Shown piece by piece: positions 44,227 through 54,600 of a DNA stretch of 64,000 nucleotides (position 1 is the stretch's first letter; every line of letters starts with the position of its first letter). The stretch is from contig NZ_CP077091.1 of the NCBI RefSeq assembly GCF_014268595.2, forward strand, positions 3,808,001 through 3,872,000, in the 5' to 3' direction. The notes beneath the pieces were generated by a model. The model saw only the letters and a list, made by a program, of their open reading frames with translations, ran no database searches and was not told the DNA's origin. Position numbers and translations under genes: made by a program. This stretch comes from Pseudomonas hamedanensis (GTDB lineage Bacteria > Pseudomonadota > Gammaproteobacteria > Pseudomonadales > Pseudomonadaceae).

Positions 44227-45087
44227 TCAATAGGCGATGCGAATATCGTTGAAGTCATGGTCACGCTCGGTCTCCGGCGACTGACCTTCATCGAAGAGCA
44301 GACGATGAATGCGCCGCGCCGACTCCTGAAACGCCACGCCGCCGAGGCTGTGCAGATCGTATTGATGGCTGTGCACTTCGGCGCGCACCCGGCCCGGATG
44401 CGGCGACAGCAGAAGAATGCGATTGCCCACCACCAGCGCTTCTTCAATCGAATGGGTGACGAACAGCAACGTGAAGCGCACTTCCTCCCAGAGCAGCAGC
44501 AACTCCTCCTGCATCTTGCGTCGCGTCAGCGCGTCGAGGGCGGCGAAGGGTTCGTCCATCAACAGAATTTTCGGCTGCATCGCCAGCGCCCGAGCGATCG
44601 CCACCCGCGCTTTCATGCCGCCGGACAAGGTGTGCGGGTAGGCGTCGGCGAACGCAGCCAGGCCGACCTTTTCCAGATAGTGCAGCGCACGGTATTCCGC
44701 GTCTTTTTTGTTCAAGGTGCGCGAGGCGAGCAACGGAAACATCACGTTCTGCTTCACGGTTTTCCACGGCGGCAATTGGTCGAATTCCTGGAACACCACA
44801 ATCCGGTCCGGCCCCGGCGCATCGACACGCTGGCCTTGCAGGCGGATTTCGCCTTCGCAGGGCTGGATGAACCCGGCGACCGCTTTGAGCAATGTGGATT
44901 TCCCGCAACCGGACGGGCCGAGCAACACATAGCGGTCGGCCGGATCGATTTCAAAACTGACCTGGTGGGTGGCGCGCACCACGCGTTGCGGCGTGCGGTA
45001 TTCGAGGCTGACGCGATCGACCGCCAGCAACGCGTCGCTGCGGGCAATCGGGTTGCTGGCCGCGTGGCCTGGCAAGGGAGCGTTCAT
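44227..45087 (-). CDS. ABC transporter ATPase, TauB/SsuB type
   Basis: The 286 residues carry Walker A GPSGCGKST, Q-loop VVFQEFDQLPPW, signature LSGGMKARVAIARA, Walker B ILLMDEP and the H-loop FVTHSIEEA. The C-terminal 30 residues extend beyond typical TauB. It lies 21 bases after the dioxygenase gene and before the permease gene, so all three are one unit for an organosulfur or similar substrate. Confidence 0.92.
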   Translation of the reverse strand: MNAPLPGHAASNPIARSDALLAVDRVSLEYRTPQRVVRATHQVSFEIDPADRYVLLGPSGCGKSTLLKAVAGFIQPCEGEIRLQGQRVDAPGPDRIVVFQEFDQLPPWKTVKQNVMFPLLASRTLNKKDAEYRALHYLEKVGLAAFADAYPHTLSGGMKARVAIARALAMQPKILLMDEPFAALDALTRRKMQEELLLLWEEVRFTLLFVTHSIEEALVVGNRILLLSPHPGRVRAEVHSHQYDLHSLGGVAFQESARRIHRLLFDEGQSPETERDHDFNDIRIAY

Positions 45088-45108
45088 GGTTCAACAATCT
45101 CCGGCAAA

Positions 45109-46005
45109 TCAGAAAGGCGCATCGCCCTGGATGGTCGTGCGATACAGCTTTCGGCGCAGGTGCGCCGGGCAGCCGGCGGCCAGGTGGATCAGCGAACGGT
45201 TGTCCCAGAACACCAGATCATGCGGCTGCCACTGATGGCGGTAGATGTTTTGCGGCAGCACGCTGTGGGCGTACAGCTCGGCCAGCAATTGACGGCTCTC
45301 GTCGTCCGGCAGGCCGACGATGCGCGTGGTGAAGCCTTCGCTGATGAACAAGGCCTTGCGGCCGTTTTCCGGATGGGTGCGCACCACCGGGTGCACGACT
45401 TCGGCGACTTGCGCCAGTTGCTCTGGGGTCAGGGTCGGCCGCCAGTTACCTTCGAATTTGGTTTCGCTGTAGCGCGCGGTATAGGAATGCGCGGCGAAGC
45501 GTCCCTCAACCGCATTGCGCAAGGCTGATGGCAGGTCGTCCCAGGCTTTGTGCATGTCGGCAAACAGCGTGTCGCCGCCCTCGACGGGCAGCTCCTGCGC
45601 GTGCAGCATCGAGCCAAGGCTCGGCAGTTCTTTGTAAGAAAGATCGGAATGCCAGAACTTGCCGGCGTCACCGAGACCGATGTTCTGGCCGTTTTCGATG
45701 ATATTGGAAACGATGAGGATTTCCGGGTGATCCGCCAGCAGGAATTGCTTGAGCACATGGATCTGCAACACGCCGAAGCGGCGGCTGAAGTCGATTTGCT
45801 GTTGTGGGGTGATCTGCTGATCGCGGAAAACCACGACATGGTGATCCAGGTGCGCGCGGTGAATGCGCGCAAAATCCTGATCGTTGACTGGCCGACTCAG
45901 CTCCAGACCAACAATTTCGGCGCCAACGGCACCGCTGAATGGACGAATTTCAAAGCTTTGTGGCGCGGCGGTCGCGGCGCTCGGGGTGGCAGTAGCTGCG
46001 GACAT
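45109..46005 (-). CDS. TauD/TfdA-family 2-oxoglutarate-dependent dioxygenase
   Basis: The 298 residues show the Fe(II) facial triad: HSD in KFWHSDLSYKELP, and the distal histidine in DNRSLIHLA. The 2-oxoglutarate arginine lies shortly after, near LRRKLYRTTIQGD. Family members hydroxylate taurine, alkylsulfonates, sulfate esters or chlorophenoxy acids, releasing sulfite or sulfate or cleaving the ether. The transporter genes behind it suggest an imported sulfonate or sulfate ester. It differs enough from E. coli TauD that I do not assign taurine. Confidence 0.9.
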   Translation of the reverse strand: MSAATATPSAATAAPQSFEIRPFSGAVGAEIVGLELSRPVNDQDFARIHRAHLDHHVVVFRDQQITPQQQIDFSRRFGVLQIHVLKQFLLADHPEILIVSNIIENGQNIGLGDAGKFWHSDLSYKELPSLGSMLHAQELPVEGGDTLFADMHKAWDDLPSALRNAVEGRFAAHSYTARYSETKFEGNWRPTLTPEQLAQVAEVVHPVVRTHPENGRKALFISEGFTTRIVGLPDDESRQLLAELYAHSVLPQNIYRHQWQPHDLVFWDNRSLIHLAAGCPAHLRRKLYRTTIQGDAPF

Positions 46006-46377
46006 CAATCATCTCCCACGCACGGCGCGCTCACGGGCGCGCACGTCGATCAGACACTCACGCTCGATTGCGTGTCGGTTCAGGTCGTGCGGCGCGCCGA
46101 TTGGTCGGCAGGTACGCAGGTGGGTGACTTTATCGCTATAAGAATGGGAAATTAAATACCGTTAATGAATAACGATATGGCGAATGGTGAGGAATGGAAT
46201 TGGGAGTCGAGTGACGTTTTGTGTCACTAATTGGCCGGAGGTGGCGATTTCACCGACGCCTTCGCGAGCAAGCTCGCTCCCACATTGGATCTTTACCGAA
46301 CACAAAATTTTCGGTCACAGGAGATCAACTGTGGGAGCGAGCTTGCTCGCGAAGAGGCCGTCAGGAGCACCGAGGAT
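46006..46377. other. Intergenic region upstream of the tauD-like gene, with REPIN
   Basis: These 372 bases lie between lapC and the dioxygenase gene. The right part holds the REPIN at 46258-46360, and the left part should carry the operon promoter. There is no gene for a periplasmic binding protein. Confidence 0.6.
46258..46360. repeat. REPIN, third family
   Basis: CTTCGCGAGCAAGCTCGCTC on the left and its inverse GAGCGAGCTTGCTCGCGAAG on the right flank about 55 bases. It differs from the families at 30912 and 39281. It lies 18 bases past the lapC stop. Confidence 0.92.
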
Positions 46378-47745
46378 CTAGCGCTCGTGCAACGCCTCTG
46401 CCCGAGCCCGAATGATCGGCTTGAGCAGATAACTCAACACCGACTTCTTGCCCGTGATGATATCCACCGAAGCGACCATCCCCGGAATGATCAGCAAGGG
46501 CTTCTCATCCGTGCCCAAATGGCTGCGCTCAGTGCGCACCTTGATCACGTAGTAAGTAGTTTTCTTGTCTTCGTCAGTGATGGTGTCGGCGCCGATCTGC
46601 TCCAGCTGCGCCTTCAGCCCGCCATAAATGGTGTAGTCATACGCGGTGAATTTGACGATCGCTTCCTGCCCCGGATGCAGGAAGGCGATGTCCTGCGGGC
46701 GGATCTTGGCTTCGACCAGCAGGGTGTCGTCCAGCGGCACGATTTCGACCATGTCACTGCCCGGCTGGATCACGCCGCCAATGGTGTTGACCAACAATTT
46801 ATTGACGATGCCGCGCACCGGCGAGGTGACCAGCGTACGGCTGACGCGGTCTTCCAGGGCTTTGCCGGTGGCTTGAGCCTTATTCAGATCGGTGCGCGCT
46901 TCGTTGAGCTGGGTCAGCGCTTCGCTACGGAATTTGCCCCGGGTCTCGTCGATTTTGCGCTGCACTTCCTTGATCGCCGATTCGGCGCGCGGAATCGCCA
47001 GGGTTGTGGCATCGAGCTGACCCCGGGTTTCCACTTCGGCACGCTTGAGGCGCAACACTTCCACCGGAGACACCGCGCCCTGCGCCACCAGCGGCTCGGA
47101 CATGTTGATTTCCTGGCGCTGCAAGCCGAGCTGCTGACGGTACTGCGCCTGCTTGGAGCTGAACTCACGCAGCTCTTGCTGACGCTGGATCAACTGCTCC
47201 TGCAGGCCGCCGATCTCGTCATGCAATTGCTGGCGACGGCTGATGTACAGGGACTCTTCGCTTTTCGCTTGACCCGGCACGGCCTTGAGCACGTCTTCGG
47301 GGAAGTTCAGTGGGCGGTCGTCGACTTCGGCGCTCAGACGCTCGACCCGCAGCAGCATCGACAGGCGATCGGCCTCGGTTTCGCCGACGTTGGAGGCAAA
47401 CCGCGTGTCGTCGAGACGAATCAACGGCGCGCCGGCCTCGACGATCTGGCCTTCCTTGACGAACAGTTCGGAGACAATCCCGCCCTCAAGGTTCTGGATT
47501 TTCTGAATCTTCGACGACGGAATCGCCTTGCCGTCGCCCTTGGTCACTTCATCGATCACGGCGAAGTTGGCCCAAAGCATGAGGAACACAAAGAAGCCGA
47601 TGATCGCCCAGATGGTCAGGCGCACAACGCGCGGGGCGTCTTCGATCAGCGCCTTGTTGACCTCCGGCAGCGGCTGACCCTGCAGCGAGGCAGAGCCTTT
47701 GAAGTAACGACGGATCGACTCCTTGACACCGGACTTAAGCAACAC
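46378..47745 (-). CDS. lapC: Type I secretion membrane-fusion protein LapC
   Basis: This HlyD-type adaptor of the LapA exporter has 455 residues. One membrane helix (LTIWAIIGFFVFLMLWANFAV, about 42-62) precedes a lipoyl half (GGIVSELFVKEGQIVEAGAPLIRLDD). Long coiled coils (about 130-290) and the second lipoyl half with the C-terminal barrel (VRGIVNKLLVNTIGGVIQPG) follow. The C-terminal signature HLGTDEKPLLIIPGMVASVDIITGKKSVLSYLLKPI is typical of HlyD. It overlaps the lapB stop by 11 bases and is the last gene of lapEBC. Confidence 0.94.
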   Translation of the reverse strand: MLLKSGVKESIRRYFKGSASLQGQPLPEVNKALIEDAPRVVRLTIWAIIGFFVFLMLWANFAVIDEVTKGDGKAIPSSKIQKIQNLEGGIVSELFVKEGQIVEAGAPLIRLDDTRFASNVGETEADRLSMLLRVERLSAEVDDRPLNFPEDVLKAVPGQAKSEESLYISRRQQLHDEIGGLQEQLIQRQQELREFSSKQAQYRQQLGLQRQEINMSEPLVAQGAVSPVEVLRLKRAEVETRGQLDATTLAIPRAESAIKEVQRKIDETRGKFRSEALTQLNEARTDLNKAQATGKALEDRVSRTLVTSPVRGIVNKLLVNTIGGVIQPGSDMVEIVPLDDTLLVEAKIRPQDIAFLHPGQEAIVKFTAYDYTIYGGLKAQLEQIGADTITDEDKKTTYYVIKVRTERSHLGTDEKPLLIIPGMVASVDIITGKKSVLSYLLKPIIRARAEALHER

Positions 47746-49891
47746 TGATCTGCCCCTTCTTCAACGCTTCCATCACCGCGGCTTTCGGGCCGTCGGCGAG
47801 AATCTGCCCGCGGTCGATCACCAGCAGACGATCGACCAGCGACAACAGCGAAGCCCGATGCGTGACCAGCACCACGGTCTTGTTTTCAATCACCGCCGCG
47901 AGGCGTTGCTTGAGGCGTTCTTCGCCGGTGTTGTCCATCGCACTGGTCGGCTCGTCCATCAGCAGAATCGGCGGATTGAGCAGCAGCGCCCGGGCCAGCG
48001 CAACGTTCTGCCGTTGGCCGCCGGAGAGGTTCTGCCCACGCTCGCCGACTTGCAGCTCGTAGCCTTGCGGGTGAAGGCGGGCGAATTCGTGGACGCCGGC
48101 CAGCTCGGCAGCTTGCAGGACTAATTCGTCTTCTACATAACGTGCGCCGGAAACCAGGTTGTCACGCAACGTGCCGGACAGCAGTTGAATGTCCTGTGGC
48201 ACGTAGCCGATGTTGTAGCGCAGTTCGCTGACGTCGATCTGGCGGATGTCCACGCCATCGACCAGCAACGCGCCGTCGTCCGGCTGATACAGGCCGACCA
48301 GCAGTTTGGCCAGAGAGCTTTTGCCCGAGCCGCTGCGGCCGATGATGCCGATTTTCTCGCCGGGACGGATCACCAGGTTGATGTTTTTCAGCGCCGGGTT
48401 CTGCTGGTCCGGATAGGTGAAATTGAGCTGGCGGCACTCGATCGCGCCTTGCAGCACCTTGCGGCTCAACGGGCGCTCCTCGAAATTGCGCTCCTGTGGC
48501 AGCTCCATCATCTGGTCGACCGAGGTCATGGTCACCCGTGCCTGTTGATAGCGAGTGAGCAGACCGGACAGCGAGGCCAGCGGGCTCAGGGCGCGGCCAC
48601 TGAGCATGTAGCAGGCGATCAGCCCGCCCATGCTCAGGTTGCCGGCGATGATCTGGTACACGCCGAAGACAATCATGATTACCCCGACCAGTTGCTGGAT
48701 CAGCAGGGTGATGTTCATCGCCAGGCCGGAAAGCATTTTCACCCGCAGCTCGAGACGGCTGAGGGTGCCGATGGTCTGCTCCCACTGATACTGGCGCTCG
48801 CTTTCGGCGTTGTTGACCTTGACCGCGTCGAGGCCGGCGAGGGTTTCGATCAGGCTTGACTGGCGCTCGGCACCGAGGGCCATGGTGCGTTCCATGGTTG
48901 CCACCAGCGGCTTCTGCAAGGCGTAGCCGATCAGCAGCGCAATCGGGAACGCCAGCACCGGAATCCACACCAGATGCCCGCCGAGAATTGCGATGACGAT
49001 GAAAATCAGAAGGGTGAACGGCAGGTCGATCAGGCTGGTCAGGGTCAGCGAGGCGAGGAAGTCGCGCAGGCTCTGAAACTCATGAATGTTCTGCGCAAAA
49101 CTGCCGACCCGCGCCGGGCGGTACTTCATCGCCATGCCGACGATGCGCTCGAACAGCGTGGCGGAGATGATCAGGTCGGTTTTCTTGCCCGCCAGATCCA
49201 GACACAAGCTGCGCAGGCTCTTGAGGATCAGGTCGAAGATGTAGGCGCCAGTGATGCCCAGCGCCAATACCCACAGGGTCGCCTCAGCCTGGTTCGGCAC
49301 CACGCGGTCATAGACGTTCATCACGAACAGCGGCGCGGCCATGGCGATGATGTTGATCAGGAAACTGGCGGCGATCGCATCGGCGTACAGCCAGCGCGAA
49401 CGCTTGAGGGTGTCGCGAAACCACGAACGTGCACGCGGAATCAGCGTGCCGTGGTTGACGTCGAATTTATGCTGCGGCTGGGCGAAGAACACTTTGCCGA
49501 TGTAATCGTCAGTCAGCAGTTCGCGGCTGACCACCGATTCGCCGCCATCGCTTTCACTGAGCAGCACCCGCGCTTCGTTTTCGCCCTGCCAGCCGAGCAG
49601 GACGGCGCTACGACCATCCTTGAGCAGCAACAGCGCGGGCATGGCAATCGCCGGAATTTCTTCGAGCTTGCGCTGCAACACCCGACCTTGCAGGCCGGCG
49701 CGAGCCGCCGCACGCGGCAGCAACTCGACGCTCAGGCGCTGTTTGGGCAGCGGCAGGCCGGTGGTCAGCATCGCCGCGCTGGCGGGTTTCTGGTGGAGCA
49801 TGCAAAGGGCGAGCAGACCGTCCAGTAACGGATCGTCGTGCAACGCGCGCGGATCATGACTGAGATGAACTCGACTGACTTCTGATTCCAC
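47735..49891 (-). CDS. lapB: Type I secretion ABC transporter LapB
   Basis: The 718 residues consist of an N-terminal C39-like domain (about 1-135), a six-helix transmembrane domain (about 160-450) and an ATPase. The ATPase has Walker A IIGRSGSGKSSLAKLL, signature NLSGGQRQNVALARAL, Walker B PPILLMDEPTSAMD and H-loop VLVTHRASLL. The C39 domain appears to lack the catalytic cysteine and may only dock substrate, as in other adhesin exporters. It energises LapA export. The start at a GTG (49891, MESEVSRVHL) is preferred because it has an AAAGAG ribosome site at good distance. Confidence 0.94.
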   Translation of the reverse strand: MESEVSRVHLSHDPRALHDDPLLDGLLALCMLHQKPASAAMLTTGLPLPKQRLSVELLPRAAARAGLQGRVLQRKLEEIPAIAMPALLLLKDGRSAVLLGWQGENEARVLLSESDGGESVVSRELLTDDYIGKVFFAQPQHKFDVNHGTLIPRARSWFRDTLKRSRWLYADAIAASFLINIIAMAAPLFVMNVYDRVVPNQAEATLWVLALGITGAYIFDLILKSLRSLCLDLAGKKTDLIISATLFERIVGMAMKYRPARVGSFAQNIHEFQSLRDFLASLTLTSLIDLPFTLLIFIVIAILGGHLVWIPVLAFPIALLIGYALQKPLVATMERTMALGAERQSSLIETLAGLDAVKVNNAESERQYQWEQTIGTLSRLELRVKMLSGLAMNITLLIQQLVGVIMIVFGVYQIIAGNLSMGGLIACYMLSGRALSPLASLSGLLTRYQQARVTMTSVDQMMELPQERNFEERPLSRKVLQGAIECRQLNFTYPDQQNPALKNINLVIRPGEKIGIIGRSGSGKSSLAKLLVGLYQPDDGALLVDGVDIRQIDVSELRYNIGYVPQDIQLLSGTLRDNLVSGARYVEDELVLQAAELAGVHEFARLHPQGYELQVGERGQNLSGGQRQNVALARALLLNPPILLMDEPTSAMDNTGEERLKQRLAAVIENKTVVLVTHRASLLSLVDRLLVIDRGQILADGPKAAVMEALKKGQISVA

Positions 49892-49924
49892 GCTCGACAC
49901 TCTTTGACAGTTGAAAGGGATAAC

Positions 49925-51277
49925 TCAATTCATCCCAGGCAGCTGGACCTTGGGCTTCACGTCGTTCTGCACAACGGATGCCAACGGCGCGACCACTCCC
50001 TGGCTTCTGAGCAACTCGCCCATGGTCGCCTTGATTCGGTACTGAGTAAATAACTGAATGTTCTTGATTTCCGCCAGGCGCCGCGAGGCGGTGAACAGCT
50101 CGTTTTCGCTGTCGAGCAAGTCGAGCAGGGTTCGCTCACCGAGGCTGAATTGACGCTGGTACGCGGTGCGCACCGAGGTGCTGTGATCGACGTATTGCTG
50201 GGCGATCGGCACTTGCGCGTTGGCGTTGTTCAAGGCGTTCCAGGCCAGGCCCAGCTCTTCGTTCAACTGCCGCAGGGCGTTGTTGCGGATGTCCAGCGCC
50301 TGGTTGGCCAGGTACGACTTGGATTCCAGGTCGGCCTTGTTGCTGCCGCCCGAATAGAGGTTGAAGCGCATGCGCAGCATGGCCTGCCATTCGTTATTGT
50401 GGCCGTTCTGGCCGTCGAGATCGTTGTCGGCGGTGCGCCCCAGTTCGGCATCGAAACGTGGGTAGAAGGTCGACTTGGCGGTGGCGTACTGCTTTTCGGC
50501 CGCGGCGATATCCGACTCTGCCGAACGCAGGATCGGGCTGTTTTCCAGCATCTGCGCGCGGGCTTCGTTGAGGTTGGCCGGCATCATCGCCATGAACGGC
50601 ACCGGTCGTTCCAGCTGATCAGGCATCTGGCCGACGGCGCTGAGGAAGTTGGTTTCGGCGTCGGCGAGGTTGGTCTGCTCGGTGATCAGGTTGTTGCGGG
50701 CCTGAGCCATCCGCGCTTCAGCCTGGTCAAGGTCGGCACCGCTGCCGACGCCGCGCTGGGTGCGCAACTGGATCTGATCGTAGATGCGCTGGTGACTTTT
50801 GAGGTTTTCCTCGGCCAGTCGTACGAATTCGCGGCGGGTCAGCACGTCCAGATACACCTGGGCGACGGTCAGTGCGGTGCGCTCGGAGGTGCCGAGCAAG
50901 GAATAGGCACGGGAGCTGACGTTGGCTTGTTGACGCGCAACCTCGTTGGACGTCGCAAAACCGTCAAAAACCATTTGCGAGAGACGTAAACTTGACTCGC
51001 TGCGGTTCAACGTCTCCCAGTGATTGCCGCCACCGTTGGCCCGAGTGGTCACGCTGTCGGTGCCCTCACGGCCATAACCGCCCAGCAGATCGACCTTGGG
51101 CAGGTATCCCCCCTTCGCCGCCTTTAACTGATAATCCGCCGCCAATCGACTGTTGACCCCCGCCTGAACCTCCGGATGGACATCCAAAGCCTGTTGCATG
51201 GCTTCTGGTAAGGATTGTGCTTGTACAAAAGAGGCGGCGAGAGCGAAGGGAGCGGCGAGGAGCAAAAGCGAACGCAT
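49925..51277 (-). CDS. lapE: TolC-like outer-membrane protein LapE
   Basis: The 450 residues begin MRSLLLLAAPFALAASFVQA, a Sec signal. Two TolC halves of barrel and coiled coil follow, with typical segments DLLGGYGREGTDS, QMVFDGFATSNEVARQQ and the second-half MRFNLYSGGSNKADLESK. It is the outer-membrane pore of the LapA secretion system and, in Pf0-1, also holds LapA at the surface. The in-frame upstream extension lacks a ribosome site. It is the first gene of lapEBC and divergent from lapA. Confidence 0.94.
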   Translation of the reverse strand: MRSLLLLAAPFALAASFVQAQSLPEAMQQALDVHPEVQAGVNSRLAADYQLKAAKGGYLPKVDLLGGYGREGTDSVTTRANGGGNHWETLNRSESSLRLSQMVFDGFATSNEVARQQANVSSRAYSLLGTSERTALTVAQVYLDVLTRREFVRLAEENLKSHQRIYDQIQLRTQRGVGSGADLDQAEARMAQARNNLITEQTNLADAETNFLSAVGQMPDQLERPVPFMAMMPANLNEARAQMLENSPILRSAESDIAAAEKQYATAKSTFYPRFDAELGRTADNDLDGQNGHNNEWQAMLRMRFNLYSGGSNKADLESKSYLANQALDIRNNALRQLNEELGLAWNALNNANAQVPIAQQYVDHSTSVRTAYQRQFSLGERTLLDLLDSENELFTASRRLAEIKNIQLFTQYRIKATMGELLRSQGVVAPLASVVQNDVKPKVQLPGMN

Positions 51278-51637
51278 GGTTGGAATTTCCCGGAACTTCT
51301 TGTCTTGAATCACAGCAGAACGTGGCGCTGCGTCGGATGATGGCAACCCGGAATGACCGTATGTCGGAAAGTTCAAAACAGGAACTGGATCACACGCTGA
51401 AGGACAGGTCGCCGCGGAAATATCAATGTGACATTACTGGGACGATTGTTTAGGATGGCTCCCAGAAGGTCAATAGTTTGGCATAAAGTAAATCGCGAAA
51501 AACTATAGCCAAAATATTGACGAAACAAAGCGTCAACTTGTTATCGAATTTTTTAAAAGTACGTCCAGACTGAAGTGGCGCGATGGCCCGTCAGGTCCAT
51601 GGAAGTCAACTGAATGTGGCACCCCGGAGAGTCTTCA
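51278..51637. other. Divergent lapE/lapA control region
   Basis: This AT-rich 360 bases between two divergent biofilm units contains the candidate lapA promoter and FleQ-like half-sites described separately. The part near lapE (51278-51420) should hold the lapEBC promoter; I could not place it. I see no gene. Confidence 0.6.
51469..51544 (+). promoter_or_regulatory. Candidate lapA promoter with FleQ-like half-sites
   Basis: TTGACG (51517-51522) and TGTTAT (51539-51544) are 16 bases apart and resemble a sigma-70 promoter about 95 bases before the lapA start. GTCAAT (51469-51474) and ATTGAC (51516-51521) match half-sites of the FleQ consensus. An inverted repeat TTGACG-N8-CGTCAA (51517-51536) spans the spacer. 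FleQ is known to control lapA in pseudomonads; binding here is inference. Confidence 0.45.
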
Positions 51638-54600
51638 ATGAGCAGTGTTGTTGCCGTCGTCAAAAGCATTGTCGGTCAGGTTTTCGTGGTGTCCCCAGAG
51701 GGCGTGCGTCGGGTACTCGTTGAAGGCGATCGCCTGTATGTCGGCGACCAGATCGATACCGGTCTGTCCGGCGCCGTGTCGCTGGAACTGGCCGATGGCC
51801 GCACTCTGGATCTGGGTCGAGACACCCAGTGGAGCGCCAACGCACCCGACTCCAGCACCGACCTGGCCGAAGCCACCGCGCAGGCAGCGCCGTCGGTAGC
51901 AGAACTGCAGCAAGCCATCGCCGCCGGTGTCGACCCGACCACCGCCCTTGAGTCCACCGCCGCCGGCCCGAGCGCCGCCGGCACAGGTGGCGCGGCGGGC
52001 GGCGGTCACAGCTTCGTGATGCTCGACGCCACCGCTGGCCGTGTCGATCCGACCATTGGCTTCCCGACAGCGGGGATCAACGCTGCCGGGCAGGTCGCGC
52101 AGAACACCACGGGCGGCCAGACCACCGACACCACCGCCAATGCACTGCGTGACTCGACCCTGAGCCTCAGCGCCACGCCGACCATCACCGAAGCCGGCGG
52201 CGTGCTGGTGTACACCGCAACCCTGACCCAGGCGCCACTCACCGACCTGACCATCACTTTGTCCAACGGCGCAGTGATCGTCATCCCGGCTGGCTCGACC
52301 ACCGGCACCGTCAACGTGCCGCTGGCGCCGAACGACACGGTGTACAACGACCCGACCCAGATCGACGTGACCGTCACCGGCACCTCCGGCGGCAACGGCA
52401 TCACGGTGACCCCGCCGACCACTCCGGCGACGACGCAAGTCACCGACACCGTCGACACCACCACCGTCACCCTGACGACAGCCCCGAGCGTCACGGAAGG
52501 TGGGCAGATCACCTACACCGCGACCCTGACCGATCCGGCGCAGACACCGGTAACCGTCACTCTATCGAACGGCTCGACCATCACCATCGCTGCGGGCCAG
52601 ACGACTGGCACCGTCAATGTGCCGACCGCCGCCAATGACGTGTACAACAATGGCAGCACCGTCAGCACCACCATCACTGGCGCTACCGGCGGTAACTTTG
52701 AGAACCTGGTGCCGAATCCGACGCCTGCGGTCACTACGATTACCGATTCGGTGGATAACACCGGCCTGACTTTGACGGCGACCAACAACATCGTTGAAGG
52801 CGGTCAGATCACCTACACCGCGACCCTGACCAACCCGGCGCAAACTCCGGTAACCGTCACTCTGTCGAATGGCTCGACCATCACCATTGCCGCTGGCGAA
52901 ACCACTGGCACCCTCAACGTGCCAACTGCCGCCAACGACGTGTACAACAATGGCAGCACCGTCAGCACCACCATCACTGGTGCCACCGGCGGCAATTTCG
53001 AAAACCTGGTGCCAAGCAACACGCCTGCGGTCACCACGATTACCGATTCGGTCGATAACACCGGCCTGACTTTGACGGCGACCAACAACATCGTTGAAGG
53101 CGGCCAGATCACCTACACCGCGACCCTGACCAACCCGGCGCAAACTCCGGTTACCGTCACCCTGTCCAACGGCTCGACCATCACCATCGCTGCTGGCGAA
53201 ACCACTGGCACCGTCAATGTGCCGACCGCCGCCAATGACGTGTACAACAATGGCAGCACCGTCAGCACCACCATCACTGGTGCCACCGGTGGCAATTTCG
53301 AAAACCTGGTGCCGAATCCGACGCCTGCGGTCACCACGATTACCGACTCGGTCGATAACACCGGCCTGAGCCTTAGCGCCACTGGTTCGGTGGCCGAGGG
53401 TGGTTCGATCGTTTACACCGCGACCCTGACCAATCCGGCGGGCACGCCTGTCACCGTGACATTGAGCAACGGCTCGGTGATTACCATCGACGCGGGCAAG
53501 ACCACCGGCACCGTGACCGTTCCGGCCCCGGCTGATGACGTCTATAAAGATGCCGGCCAGATCGAAGTCACGATCAAGGACGCGAGCGGCGGCAACTTCG
53601 AGAACCTGGTGCCGAGCACCAACCCTGCGGTGACGGAAATCACCGATACCGTCGACACCTCGACGGTGAAACTGAGCGCTGACACCTCGGTCGCCGAAGG
53701 CGGCACCGTCACCTACACCGCCACGGTCGGCGCGCCAGTCACCGGTTCGCCTGTCGTTGTGACCCTGGCTAACGGTCAGAGCATCACCATCGGCGTCGGC
53801 CAAACCAGCGGCAGCGTGACCACCACCGCACCAAACGATGCGCTGGCCGGCAATGCCGCACTGACCAATTCGATCACCAACGTCAGCGGCGGTAACTACG
53901 AAAATCTGGTCGCCGATAAAACGCCTGTATCCACCGCAGTGACCGACGTTACCGACACCACCAGCTTGTCGCTGTCCGCGACCGGCACCGTGGCCGAAGG
54001 TGGCCAGATCACCTACACGGCGACCTTGAGCAACCCGGCCGGTACCCCGGTCACCGTGAATCTGAGCAATGGCTCGGTGATCACTATCGAGGCCGGCAAG
54101 ACCACCGGTACCGTGACCGTCGACGCACCGAAGGACGACGTCTATAAGGACGCCGGAAAAGTCGAAGTCAGCATCAAGGATGCCACGGGCGGCAACTTCG
54201 AAAACCTCGTCCCGAACGCCACGCCAGCGGTGACCGATGTCACCGATACCGTCGACACCTCGACGGTGAAATTGACGGCTGACATTTCGGTTGCCGAAGG
54301 CGGGACCGTCACTTACACCGCTACCGTAGGTGCGCCAGTGACCGGCTCGCCAGTCGTCGTGACATTGGCCAACGGTCAGAACATCACCATCGCTGTCGGC
54401 CAGACTACCGGCACCGTGACCTTCACCGCACCGAACGATGCGCTGACCGGTCAGGCTTCGCTGAGCAACTCGATCACCAACGTCACTGGCGGTAACTTCG
54501 AAAACCTTGTGGCGGATAAAACCCCAGTCAGCACCACCGTGACCGACACCGTCGACACCACCAACCTGTCGCTGAGCGCGACCGGCACCGTGGCCGAAGG

